Below, piece after piece: positions 1 through 6,518 of a DNA stretch of 11,108 nucleotides (the stretch's first letter is position 1; the number at the start of each line of letters is the position of its first letter). The stretch is from positions 1-11,108 of the forward strand of contig DASSGA010000054.1 of assembly GCA_035693805.1 (NCBI GenBank). The letters are read 5' to 3'. Position numbers and translations under genes: made by a program. The notes beneath the pieces are model-generated. The model saw only the letters and a list, made by a program, of their open reading frames with translations. It searched no databases and was not told the DNA's origin. Source of the DNA: Kaftiobacterium sp035693805 (GTDB lineage Bacteria; Sysuimicrobiota; Sysuimicrobiia; Sysuimicrobiales; Kaftiobacteriaceae).

Positions 1-308
1 AGACTGAAAACCTGGAAGCCTCCGCTGTCGGTGAGGATCGGGCCGTCCCACCCCATGAACCGGCGGAGCCCGCCGGCGCGCGCCACCACGCTTGCGCCGG
101 GACGGAGGTAGAGGTGGAAGGTGTTCGCGAGTACGATCTCCGCCCCGGTCTCACGGACCTCGTCGAAGGTGAGCGCCTTCACCGTGCCCTGGGTGCCGAC
201 CGGCATGAACGCGGGGGTGTGCACAAGCCCATGCGGGGTGTGCAGAATCCCCAACCGCGCCGCCCCGTCGGCGGCACGGTGGATCACCTCGAACCGGAAA
301 CCCGACAT
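1..308 (-). CDS. tgt: Queuine/preQ1 tRNA-guanine transglycosylase, N-terminal part (cut by window edge)
   Basis: Tgt swaps the wobble guanine at position 34 of GUN-anticodon tRNAs (Asp, Asn, His, Tyr) for the queuosine precursor preQ1. The 102 complete codons visible here start MSGFRFEVIHR and carry family hallmarks: TPAFMPVGTQGTVK (about residues 31-44), NTFHLYLRPG (62-71) and the substrate-pocket block FMGWDGPILTDSGGFQVFS, whose Asp94 corresponds to the base-binding aspartate of the family. The nucleophilic aspartate and the zinc-binding cysteines lie beyond position 1. The ATG at 308-306 is the only plausible start: no in-frame start codon lies in the short upstream stretch and no Shine-Dalgarno is visible, while a strong -10 element sits only 9 bases away, so the mRNA may be almost leaderless. 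QueA, the next queuosine enzyme, is about 3 kb away on the same strand rather than adjacent. Product assignment is very secure. Confidence 0.97.
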   Translation of the reverse strand, partial: MSGFRFEVIHRAADGAARLGILHTPHGLVHTPAFMPVGTQGTVKALTFDEVRETGAEIVLANTFHLYLRPGASVVARAGGLRRFMGWDGPILTDSGGFQVFS

Positions 309-316
309 GACGCGAC

Positions 317-326
317 GAGTATAGCA
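317..326 (-). promoter_or_regulatory. Extended -10 promoter element of tgt
   Basis: On the minus strand the sequence reads TGCTATACTC: a TGn extension followed by TATACT (323-318), five of six matches to TATAAT. No clear -35 hexamer is visible, as expected for an extended -10 promoter. A start about seven bases downstream would fall near position 311, leaving only about three untranslated bases before the tgt ATG. The identical ten bases occur in front of ruvC. Read on the plus strand the same site gives TATAGC, a weaker -10 that might serve acsA. Promoter function is inferred. Confidence 0.6.
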
Positions 327-374
327 GAGGAGCCCGCGAACGGCCCGGAGAATCGCACCCGCAGTCTAGATGTT

Positions 375-379
375 GGAGG
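375..379 (+). promoter_or_regulatory. Shine-Dalgarno of acsA
   Basis: GGAGG lies six bases before the ATG at 386. This fixes the start of acsA, agrees with the family N-terminus, and is one of the clearest ribosome binding sites in the window. Confidence 0.85.
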
Positions 380-385
380 TCCGGA

Positions 386-2341
386 ATGTCCGATCACGCC
401 ATTGAAGCCTTGCTGCTCGAAGGCCGCCGCTTCGAGCCGCCGGAGGCGTTCCGCGCCCGTGCGGCGATGCGCGACCCGCGCGTCTATGACGACGCGGAGC
501 GGGATCCGGAGGGGTTCTGGGCGTCGATCGCGCGCGAGCTGCACTGGTTCCGGCCCTGGACCAAAGTCCTCGAGTGGGCCCCGCCCTACGCGAAGTGGTT
601 CGTGGACGCCCGGACCAACATCGCCTACAACGCCCTGGACCGCCATCTCGGCACGCCGCGCCGCAACAAGGCCGCGATCATGTGGGAAGGCGAACCGGGC
701 GACGAACGCGTCCTCACCTACGCCGACCTGCACCGCGAGGTGAGCAAGTTCGCCAACGTCCTCAAGGGGCTCGGCGTGCGCTCCGGTGACCGCGTCGCGA
801 TCTACCTGCCGATGATCCCCGAGCTGCCCATCGCAATGCTGGCCTGCGCGCGGATCGGCGCGGCGCACACCGTCATCTTCGGCGGGTTCAGCGCGGAGGC
901 GCTGCGCGACCGCATCAACGACGCCCAGGCCAAGGTGCTCGTCACCGCCGACGGCGGGTGGCGCCGCGGGAACGTCGTCCCCCTCAAGCGGAACGCCGAC
1001 GAGGCGCTCGAGGGGACGTCCTCCGTCCAGCACGTCGTGGTGGTCCGCCGCATCGGTGAAGCCGCCGCGATCCACATCCGGGAAGGGCGCGACCACTGGT
1101 GGCACCGGCTCATGGCGGACGCCGCGCTGCGCTGCGAAGCGGAGCCCGTGGACAGCGAGCACCTCCTGTACATCCTCTACACCAGCGGGACGACGGGGAA
1201 GCCGAAGGGGATCGTCCACACGACCGGCGGCTACATGGCCGGGACGTACGCCACGACGAAGTGGATCTTCGACCTGCGCGAAGACGACGTGTACTGGTGC
1301 ACGGCCGACATCGGGTGGGTGACCGGTCATTCGTACATCGTGTACGGGCCGCTCCTGAACGGCGCCACGGCGGTCATGTACGAGGGCACGCCGGACTACC
1401 CCGAGAAAGACCGCTTCTGGGCAATCGTCGAGAAGTACGGCGTCAACGTCATCTACACCGCCCCCACGGCCATCCGCACCTTCATGAAGTGGGGGCCGGA
1501 GCACCCCCGCCGCCGTGATCTGAGCTCGCTGCGCCTGCTCGGCACTGTGGGGGAACCGATCAACCCCGAAGCCTGGGTGTGGTACTACCGGTACATCGGC
1601 GGCGAACGCTGCCCGGTCGTGGACACGTGGTGGCAGACGGAGACGGGCATGATCCTCATCTCGCCGCTGCCCGGGATCACTACGCTGAAGCCCGGGTCGG
1701 CGACCCACGCCCTCCCCGGGATCTCCGCCGAGATCGTGAATGAGAAGGGCCGCCCGGTGGGGCCGAACGAAGGCGGGTACCTGGTGCTCAAGCGGCCCTG
1801 GCCGGCGATGCTGCGCGGGATCTACGGCGATCCCGAGCGCTACCAGCAGCAGTACTGGAACCGCTTCCCCGGGATGTACTTCACGGGGGACGGCGCGAAG
1901 CGCGACGAGGATGGCTACATCTGGCTGCTCGGCCGCGTGGACGACGTGATCAACGTCGCCGGCCACCGTATCGGGACCTACGAGGTGGAGTCGGCGCTGG
2001 TGGATCACCCCTCGGTGGCGGAGGCGGCGGTGATCGGGGTCAGCCACGACATCAAGGGTCAGGCCATCGCCGCCTTCGTCACGCTGAAGGAAGGGAACGC
2101 CCCGGGGACCGAGGCCGTGGAGACCCTGAAGCAGCACGTCGTGAAGAAGATCGGCGCCCTGGCCCGGCCCGAGCAGATCCTCTTCACCGGCGAGCTGCCC
2201 AAGACGCGCAGCGGGAAGATCATGCGGCGGCTGCTGCGGGACATCGCCGAGGGGCGGATCATGGGGGACACGACGACGCTCGCGGATCCGAACGTCGTGG
2301 AAGCTCTGAAGAACCGCTACGAGGAGGAAGTGGGGAGCTAG
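386..2341 (+). CDS. acsA: Acetyl-CoA synthetase (AMP-forming)
   Basis: AcsA makes acetyl-CoA from acetate, ATP and CoA through an acetyl-AMP intermediate, allowing growth on or scavenging of acetate in the cytoplasm. At 651 residues it matches the usual bacterial length (about 650). An N-terminal ACAS_N region is followed by the large adenylating domain with the ATP-loop TSGTTGKPKG (266-275), then VDTWWQTETG, in which Trp416 matches the tryptophan that shortens the acyl pocket to fit acetate. YFTGDGA contains Asp502, and GRVDDVINVAGHR contains Arg517 and Arg528. The C-terminal cap carries PKTRSGKIMRR with Lys611, the position acetylated to switch off Salmonella Acs (Lys609 there). All these residues are offset by +2 from Salmonella numbering. 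No acetyltransferase or deacetylase gene is adjacent. It is divergent from tgt, and its TAG stop overlaps the stop of the opposing gene. Confidence 0.97.
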   Translation: MSDHAIEALLLEGRRFEPPEAFRARAAMRDPRVYDDAERDPEGFWASIARELHWFRPWTKVLEWAPPYAKWFVDARTNIAYNALDRHLGTPRRNKAAIMWEGEPGDERVLTYADLHREVSKFANVLKGLGVRSGDRVAIYLPMIPELPIAMLACARIGAAHTVIFGGFSAEALRDRINDAQAKVLVTADGGWRRGNVVPLKRNADEALEGTSSVQHVVVVRRIGEAAAIHIREGRDHWWHRLMADAALRCEAEPVDSEHLLYILYTSGTTGKPKGIVHTTGGYMAGTYATTKWIFDLREDDVYWCTADIGWVTGHSYIVYGPLLNGATAVMYEGTPDYPEKDRFWAIVEKYGVNVIYTAPTAIRTFMKWGPEHPRRRDLSSLRLLGTVGEPINPEAWVWYYRYIGGERCPVVDTWWQTETGMILISPLPGITTLKPGSATHALPGISAEIVNEKGRPVGPNEGGYLVLKRPWPAMLRGIYGDPERYQQQYWNRFPGMYFTGDGAKRDEDGYIWLLGRVDDVINVAGHRIGTYEVESALVDHPSVAEAAVIGVSHDIKGQAIAAFVTLKEGNAPGTEAVETLKQHVVKKIGALARPEQILFTGELPKTRSGKIMRRLLRDIAEGRIMGDTTTLADPNVVEALKNRYEEEVGS

Positions 2342-2733
2342 CGGAGCGGCACGCTGAGCGAGCCGTTGAGGATCCAGTTCCAGAAGACGCTGGTCGGCGC
2401 CGGGCGGCTCCGCTCGAGGGCCTCTGCCCCGAGCACGACCTCCACGCGCGAGGCGAGGATCACATCGTCCCCGCTGCCGTCCCCCTCGCGCACCCCCTCG
2501 GCGCGGATGAGATCGCCTAGCGCGATCTCCCCCCGGGAGGCCCGCACGCCGCTGATCACCGTCGCGTTCATGAGCCGCACGGTGACCATCGAGCCGTCGA
2601 TGTGCCGGATAGCCAGGGCGCCCACCGAGCGGGAGACGACGAAGCCCTTGACGGTCATTTCGGGGCCGGCGGCGGCACTGGCGGCCGGCCAGAAGCTGAG
2701 GACGAGCAGGATCGCCACCGTAGGGCGGACCAT
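2338..2733 (-). CDS. Small exported protein, DUF5666-like
   Basis: This is a 131-residue protein with a typical signal peptide: short charged start MVRPT, a hydrophobic stretch to about residue 18, and an AxA-type cleavage region around ASAAAG (18-23). The mature part is a compact beta-rich domain: VKGFVVSRSVGALAIRH, TVRLMNATVISG, IALGDLIRAEG, and a final ILASRVEVV. This spacing (opening strand, T.I.G, L..GD.V...G, A..I.V) resembles the DUF5666 pattern, a domain of unknown role found in secreted proteins. The tail (105-131) carries an aromatic VFWNWILNG segment not expected from the family. A perfect AGGAGGT runs directly into the ATG with no spacer, which is too close for optimal initiation. 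The next in-frame start (GTG, codon 6) is 15 bases away, and a TGA lies in frame upstream. The TAG stop is embedded in CTAG shared with acsA. Existence is likely; function is unknown. Confidence 0.72.
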   Translation of the reverse strand: MVRPTVAILLVLSFWPAASAAAGPEMTVKGFVVSRSVGALAIRHIDGSMVTVRLMNATVISGVRASRGEIALGDLIRAEGVREGDGSGDDVILASRVEVVLGAEALERSRPAPTSVFWNWILNGSLSVPLR

Positions 2734-2740
2734 ACCTCCT
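2734..2740 (-). promoter_or_regulatory. Shine-Dalgarno abutting the ATG of the DUF5666-like gene
   Basis: On the minus strand AGGAGGT is followed immediately by ATG at 2733. The usual spacing is 5-9 bases, so initiation here would be inefficient, unless the true start is a downstream codon or the site is regulatory. Confidence 0.5.
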
Positions 2741-2794
2741 CATATTCCCACCCGCGGACCAGCGTAAACTGCCGGGACGAGATCGGCAGGAGAA

Positions 2795-2808
2795 GCTGCG
2801 CGCGCAGC
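2795..2808. repeat. 14-base perfect palindrome in a divergent intergenic region
   Basis: GCTGCGCGCGCAGC equals its own reverse complement. It lies in the 106-base gap between the DUF5666-like gene (minus) and the 157-residue gene (plus), 30 bases before the start of the latter. It could be a dimeric regulator site, or fold in RNA, but alternating GC makes chance palindromes common in GC-rich DNA. Confidence 0.4.
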
Positions 2809-2838
2809 GCGAAGAGGACAACCCCGTGACACCCAGTC

Positions 2839-3312
2839 ATGGATGAGCAGAAGCCGAAGAGCCGCGAGGAGATCCTGGCCGCGATCAAGGCCAAGGCCGA
2901 CGCGATCCGCGCTCAGCGCACGGCCGCCACGGCGAAGCCGGAAGCGCCGGCGGCTCAGCCCGGGGCCCCCGGCCCCACGCTCGAGACATTCGTCTCCTCG
3001 TTGAACGCCGCGGGACGGCCGGCGGTGGCGCCGCAGAACCCCGGGGTGCGGGCCTTCGGCAGCGTGAATTCTGGCGTGGAGTTGCGGTGTGCCTCCGCCG
3101 AGGAGGAGAACCTGCGCAAGCTGCTCGGTGGGATCGGTGCCTACCAGAACCCGGTGCGGGGCGGAGCGTTTCAGATCGACTACCGCTACTATGCGGAGGC
3201 GAAGGCCCGCCTCGAGCGCGCGGGGTACCAGGTCGAAGAGGATGAGTTCGGCCCGCTCGGCCTGAAGACCTGGACCCCGGTGCGGGGCGGCTGGTCCAAG
3301 GTCAAAGAATGA
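2839..3312 (+). CDS. Uncharacterised 157-residue protein
   Basis: I do not recognise this family. The N-terminus (1-30) is a highly charged, probably helical segment (REEILAAIKAKADAIRAQR), followed by an Ala/Pro-rich linker (about 31-46) and a C-terminal part (about 47-157) with aromatic and charged residues, including DYRYYAEAKARLERAGY (114-130). PVRGG occurs twice, at 105-109 and 147-151, encoded by an identical 15-base stretch. There is no signal peptide or membrane segment, so it is probably cytoplasmic. The ATG at 2839 is the only upstream-supported start because an in-frame TGA lies 12 bases before it. No Shine-Dalgarno sits at normal distance; the nearest purine run (2813-2818) fits better with a GTG at 2826 that opens a six-codon frame closing just after this ATG. 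The 3' end overlaps queA by 11 bases on the opposite strand. Reality as a gene is probable because composition is protein-like. Confidence 0.62.
   Translation: MDEQKPKSREEILAAIKAKADAIRAQRTAATAKPEAPAAQPGAPGPTLETFVSSLNAAGRPAVAPQNPGVRAFGSVNSGVELRCASAEEENLRKLLGGIGAYQNPVRGGAFQIDYRYYAEAKARLERAGYQVEEDEFGPLGLKTWTPVRGGWSKVKE
3150..3164 (+). repeat. 15-base direct repeat, copy 1 (encodes PVRGG)
   Basis: CCCGGTGCGGGGCGG recurs exactly 126 bases (42 codons) later in the same reading frame, at 3276-3290. It encodes PVRGG both times within the 157-residue protein, suggesting a repeated structural motif or a small internal duplication. Confidence 0.7.
3276..3290 (+). repeat. 15-base direct repeat, copy 2 (encodes PVRGG)
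   Basis: This is the exact second copy of the 3150-3164 sequence, in frame, giving PVRGG at residues 147-151. Flanking codons differ (NPVRGGAF against TPVRGGWS), so the match does not extend far. Confidence 0.7.
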
Positions 3313-4348
3313 GCATCGCATCCCCGAAGCTGTAGAATCTGTAGCGCGCCTGGATCGCCTCCGCGTACGCCCGCAGGATCTGCTCCCGTCCCGCCACCGC
3401 ACTGACCAGCATGAGCAGCGTCGTCTTGGGCAGGTGGAAGTTCGTGACCAGCGCATCGACGGCGCGGAAGCGGTGGCCCGGCACGATGAAGAGATGGCTC
3501 CACCCTGCCCCGGGCCGCACGACCCCGTCCTCACCCGTTACCGTCTCCAGCGTGCGCACCGCCGAGGTCCCCACCGGGATGATCCGGCCCCCGCGCGCTC
3601 GCGCCGCGTTGATCGCCTCCGCCGCACGCGGGGTGAGCTCGTACCACTCCGCGTCCATGCGGTGCTGCGCCGGATCCTGCGCCGTCACGGGCCGGAAGGT
3701 ACCCACCCCGATGTGCATCGTCAGCGTCACCGTGCTCACGCCGGAGCCGCGGATGCGCGCCAGCAACTCGGGCGTGAAGTGCAATCCCGCGGTCGGCGCG
3801 GCCACGGCGCCCTCCACCGCCGCGTAGACGGTCTGGTAGTCTCCGGGATCGCCCAGCGGCTCGTGGATATAGGGAGGGAGCGGTGTCTTGCCGATCTCCC
3901 GGATCGCGTTCAGCACGGGGCGGTCCCCCTCGAAGGCGACGAGGCGGATCCCGTCATCGCGTGCGGCCACGACTTCGCCGGCGAGGCCGCCTGCGAGAGC
4001 CTCCCCGAACTCGAGGCGTGTCCCATCCCGCACCCGGCGTCCCGGGCGCACCAGGACCTCCCACGTCTCCCGACCCTCGTGCCGCTCGGCCGCCGGCCGC
4101 AGCAGCAGCACCTCCACCGCCCCGCCGCTGCGCTTACGACCGAGCAGGCGCGCCGGGATGACCCGCGTGTCGTTGAGGATCAGGACGTCGGGCGGGCGGA
4201 GGTACGCGGGGAGGTCGCGGAAGATCCGGTGCTCGATCCGGCCCGCGCTCCGGTGCAGGACCAGCAGGCGCGCGCTGTCCCGCGGGGCGGCGGGATGCTG
4301 CGCGATCAGCTCGGGGGGAAGCGCGTAGTCGAAGTCGGAGAGGCGCAC
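3302..4348 (-). CDS. queA: S-adenosylmethionine:tRNA ribosyltransferase-isomerase
   Basis: QueA transfers and rearranges the ribosyl part of SAM onto preQ1 in tRNA to give epoxyqueuosine, the step after Tgt. At 348 residues it has the normal length. Family signatures run through the whole chain: MRLSDFDYALPPELIAQHP at the start, DVLILNDTRVIPARLLGRK (54-72), YQTVYA (171-176), AAPTAGLHFTPELL (183-196), MHIGVGTFRPV (211-221), HRMDAEWYEL (229-238), PVGTSAVRTLET (258-269), TNFHLPKTTLLMLVSA (302-317) and the terminal FYSFGDAMLIL. The start is GTG, directly after the spoIID TAA with no spacer and no good Shine-Dalgarno, so translation is probably coupled to spoIID. The 3' end overlaps the convergent 157-residue gene by 11 bases, leaving no room for a separate terminator. 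Confidence 0.97.
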   Translation of the reverse strand: MRLSDFDYALPPELIAQHPAAPRDSARLLVLHRSAGRIEHRIFRDLPAYLRPPDVLILNDTRVIPARLLGRKRSGGAVEVLLLRPAAERHEGRETWEVLVRPGRRVRDGTRLEFGEALAGGLAGEVVAARDDGIRLVAFEGDRPVLNAIREIGKTPLPPYIHEPLGDPGDYQTVYAAVEGAVAAPTAGLHFTPELLARIRGSGVSTVTLTMHIGVGTFRPVTAQDPAQHRMDAEWYELTPRAAEAINAARARGGRIIPVGTSAVRTLETVTGEDGVVRPGAGWSHLFIVPGHRFRAVDALVTNFHLPKTTLLMLVSAVAGREQILRAYAEAIQARYRFYSFGDAMLIL

Positions 4349-5467
4349 TTACCGGGACTCGATCGTCACGCCCGCATAGTAGTAGCGCAGGATGTCCGCG
4401 TAGGACCGGCCCAGCAGCGCCAGCCCGCGCGCCCCCCACTGGCTCATCCCCACGCCGTGCCCCGACCCGCGTCCCGCGAACTCGACGGCCGGCTGCTCGT
4501 CGGGCAGGACGCGCACGGTGAACAGCGTGCTCTTCATGACGTCCGCCCCGAGCAGCCCGCGCAGTTCCGTCGCCCGCAGCGTGATCGTCCCGGCCCCGGA
4601 GATGATCCGCACCGACCCGACGCGGCCGGAGGGCGTGCGATCCCCCGTGACGATGCTGAGGATCCCCGAGACGCTCTTGCCGGCCCGGCGCAGACGCGCC
4701 TCGAACGCGGCCAGGTCCATCTTCACGCTCCAGGGGGCCGAGGATGAATGGGGATCGGGCACACCCTTGAGATATGGATAGCGCCCACCCCAGACATATT
4801 CACTGCTCTCGGTCACCCCGCCCGAATCGGAGTGGTACACGGCGAGGATGGGTCGCCCCTGATAGACCAGGACCTCCCCGCGGGTGAGGTCGACCGCCGC
4901 GGTCGTGCGCGGATCCTCGGCGGAGAGTCCGCCGTAGACCTGGGTGTCGGTAGTGGCACGGACGTCGTACCCTTCGGTCTGGTAGCGGCCGAGGTTGTAG
5001 ATCGCCAGGGTGCGCGCGGCGACGGCCTGCGCCTTGAGCGCCTCCACCGGCCAGCGCGGATCGACCTCCATCTTGAGGACGCCGTAGAGATACTCTTCCA
5101 GCTCGAGCTCGTTGATCACGCTGAGGCGACCGGACGGCGTACGGCGGATCTCGAGGATGCCCCGGTACGGCCGGATGGCCACGAAGAGGCGCGCCCCGGC
5201 TGAGGGGACAAGGCGCACGGGACCCGAGAACTCGCCGGCGTCCGCCAGCCGGATTTCCGACGCCCCGGGCGTGATCTCATGGGCCCCCGCCGGCAGCACC
5301 GTGCCCAACCCGCCCGGGGCGCGCACATCGATCGGCCGGTCGCTCATCACCACCACGCGGTCCTGGTCGCGCAGGATCCCGACGCGGACCTGTGTCGCCG
5401 CGGTCGCCGCCTCAAGCGACCGCGGCAGAAGCGCAGTCATGATGAGAAGCACGGTCAACAGGCGCAC
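4349..5467 (-). CDS. spoIID: SpoIID/LytB-domain protein, putative peptidoglycan lytic transglycosylase
   Basis: SpoIID of Bacillus cleaves glycan strands stripped of stem peptides and drives engulfment; homologues also occur in bacteria not known to sporulate. This 372-residue protein starts with a signal peptide or anchor (MRLLTVLLIMTALLP, Ala-rich to about 24). The core has LELEEYLYGVLKMEVDPRWP (121-140), where Glu134 aligns with the catalytic glutamate region (B. subtilis Glu88), then ALKAQAVAARTLA (143-155), TDTQVYGG (173-180), YHSDSGGVTES (211-221) and the closing GRGSGHGVGMSQWGARGLA (332-350), the family hallmark. The start is GTG, preceded at ten bases by GGAGGT (5483-5478). It lies 40 bases after ruvB and abuts queA. 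Family membership is secure; whether it serves spore formation or general wall turnover cannot be told here. Confidence 0.92.
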   Translation of the reverse strand: MRLLTVLLIMTALLPRSLEAATAATQVRVGILRDQDRVVVMSDRPIDVRAPGGLGTVLPAGAHEITPGASEIRLADAGEFSGPVRLVPSAGARLFVAIRPYRGILEIRRTPSGRLSVINELELEEYLYGVLKMEVDPRWPVEALKAQAVAARTLAIYNLGRYQTEGYDVRATTDTQVYGGLSAEDPRTTAAVDLTRGEVLVYQGRPILAVYHSDSGGVTESSEYVWGGRYPYLKGVPDPHSSSAPWSVKMDLAAFEARLRRAGKSVSGILSIVTGDRTPSGRVGSVRIISGAGTITLRATELRGLLGADVMKSTLFTVRVLPDEQPAVEFAGRGSGHGVGMSQWGARGLALLGRSYADILRYYYAGVTIESR

Positions 5468-5477
5468 GATAACGATT

Positions 5478-5483
5478 ACCTCC
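5478..5483 (-). promoter_or_regulatory. Shine-Dalgarno of spoIID
   Basis: GGAGGT on the minus strand lies ten bases before the GTG start at 5467, slightly long but acceptable. It favours this GTG over the in-frame ATG at codon 10, which would truncate the signal peptide. Confidence 0.65.
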
Positions 5484-5507
5484 GCACGAGCAGGCTCAGC
5501 ACGACCG

Positions 5508-6518
5508 TCAGGATGAGAACAGCGACCCCTGGTTGCGCGGGCGCTCCGGGAGCACCAGTCCGAGGTGCTCGCAGGCCGGGGCGGTGATGCGGCGTCCGGC
5601 CGGCGTGCGGGTCAGGAACCCGATCTTCAGCAGGTAGGGCTCGACGACTTCCTCGATCGTCTGGGCCTCCTCGTTGAGCGTGGCCGCCACCGCCTCGATG
5701 CCCACCGGCCCGCCCGCGTATACCGTGGCGATGGTGCGCAGTAGATCGCGGTCGAGGGCATCCAGCCCGCGCCCGTCCACGCCCTCGAACTCGAGGGCCT
5801 CCCCGGCGAGCGGCTCCGTGATCCGGCCGTCCCCGCGCACCTGCGCGTAGTCCCGCACCCGGCGCAGGAGCCGGTTCGCGATGCGCGGCGTGCCGCGGGC
5901 GCGGGAGGCGATGGCCAGCGCGCCCTCATCCGTGATGGGGATGGCCAGGATCGAGGCGGAGCGGCGCACGACGTCCACCAGTTCCTCAACGGAGAAGAAG
6001 TCGAGGTGGTGGAAGATGCCGAACCGCTCGCGCAGCGGGGAGGACAGCAGCCCTGCCCGGGTGGTGGCCCCGACCAGGGTGAAGGGCCGCAGCTGGTAGC
6101 GCAGCGTGCGGGCGTGCGCGCCCTTCTCGATGACGAAGTTGACGCAGAAATCTTCCATGGCCGGATAGAGGAACTCCTCGATCGCGCGCGAGAGGCGGTG
6201 GATCTCGTCGATGAACAGGACGTCGTTGGGCTGGAGGTTGGTGAGGATGCCCATCAGGTCCCCGCCCCGCTCGAGCGCCGGTCCGGAGGTCGTGACGATG
6301 TTCGCGCCCATCTCCTGGGCCACGACGTTGGCCAGCGTCGTCTTGCCGAGCCCGGGCGGCCCGTGCAGGAGGACGTGGTCGAGCGCTTCCCCCCGCTCGC
6401 GCGCCGCCTGGATGCTGATGCGCAGCCCTTCGATGACCCTCGCCTGGCCGATGCATTCGTCGAGCGTGCGGGGCCGCAGGCTCCGGATGAACTGCTCGTC
6501 CGCCGTGACCTGGCTCAT
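5508..6518 (-). CDS. ruvB: Holliday junction branch migration ATPase RuvB
   Basis: RuvB is the hexameric AAA+ motor that pulls DNA through a RuvA-bound four-way junction during recombinational repair. The 336-residue length is typical. Walker A is GPPGLGKT (53-60), Walker B is LFIDEIH (101-107), the sensor-1 region is VGATTRAG (149-156), and the arginine-finger segment is SPLRERFG (160-167). The small domain has ARGTPRIANRLLRRVRDYA, giving the sensor-2 arginine, and the C-terminal winged helix contains VEPYLLKIGFLTRTPAGR. The chain ends naturally in NQGSLFSS. The ATG overlaps the ruvA stop codon (ATGA, 6518-6515), so the two are translationally coupled. A 40-base gap follows before spoIID; it encodes a short hydrophobic string in another frame, discussed under findings. 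Confidence 0.98.
   Translation of the reverse strand: MSQVTADEQFIRSLRPRTLDECIGQARVIEGLRISIQAARERGEALDHVLLHGPPGLGKTTLANVVAQEMGANIVTTSGPALERGGDLMGILTNLQPNDVLFIDEIHRLSRAIEEFLYPAMEDFCVNFVIEKGAHARTLRYQLRPFTLVGATTRAGLLSSPLRERFGIFHHLDFFSVEELVDVVRRSASILAIPITDEGALAIASRARGTPRIANRLLRRVRDYAQVRGDGRITEPLAGEALEFEGVDGRGLDALDRDLLRTIATVYAGGPVGIEAVAATLNEEAQTIEEVVEPYLLKIGFLTRTPAGRRITAPACEHLGLVLPERPRNQGSLFSS

Noticed and set aside
309..385. Promoter for acsA on the plus strand
   Set aside because: TATAGC at 320-325 and TAGATG near 367 are weak -10 candidates, and neither has a -35 at 16-18 bases. I could not choose one, so no separate feature is given.
284..2821. 845-residue open frame on the minus strand across acsA
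   Set aside because: It lies antiparallel to a fully conserved acsA and crosses several gene boundaries. Its translation is Arg/Asp/His/Pro/Val-rich without domain motifs, as expected for the reverse complement of GC-rich codons.
4349..4360. Riboswitch or leader for queA (preQ1 type)
   Set aside because: queA starts directly after the spoIID stop, leaving no untranslated region in which such an element could fold.
3434..4747. 437-residue plus-strand open frame opposite queA and spoIID
   Set aside because: Same shadow pattern, with a low-complexity Arg/His/Pro-rich translation. Both underlying minus-strand genes are intact and conserved.
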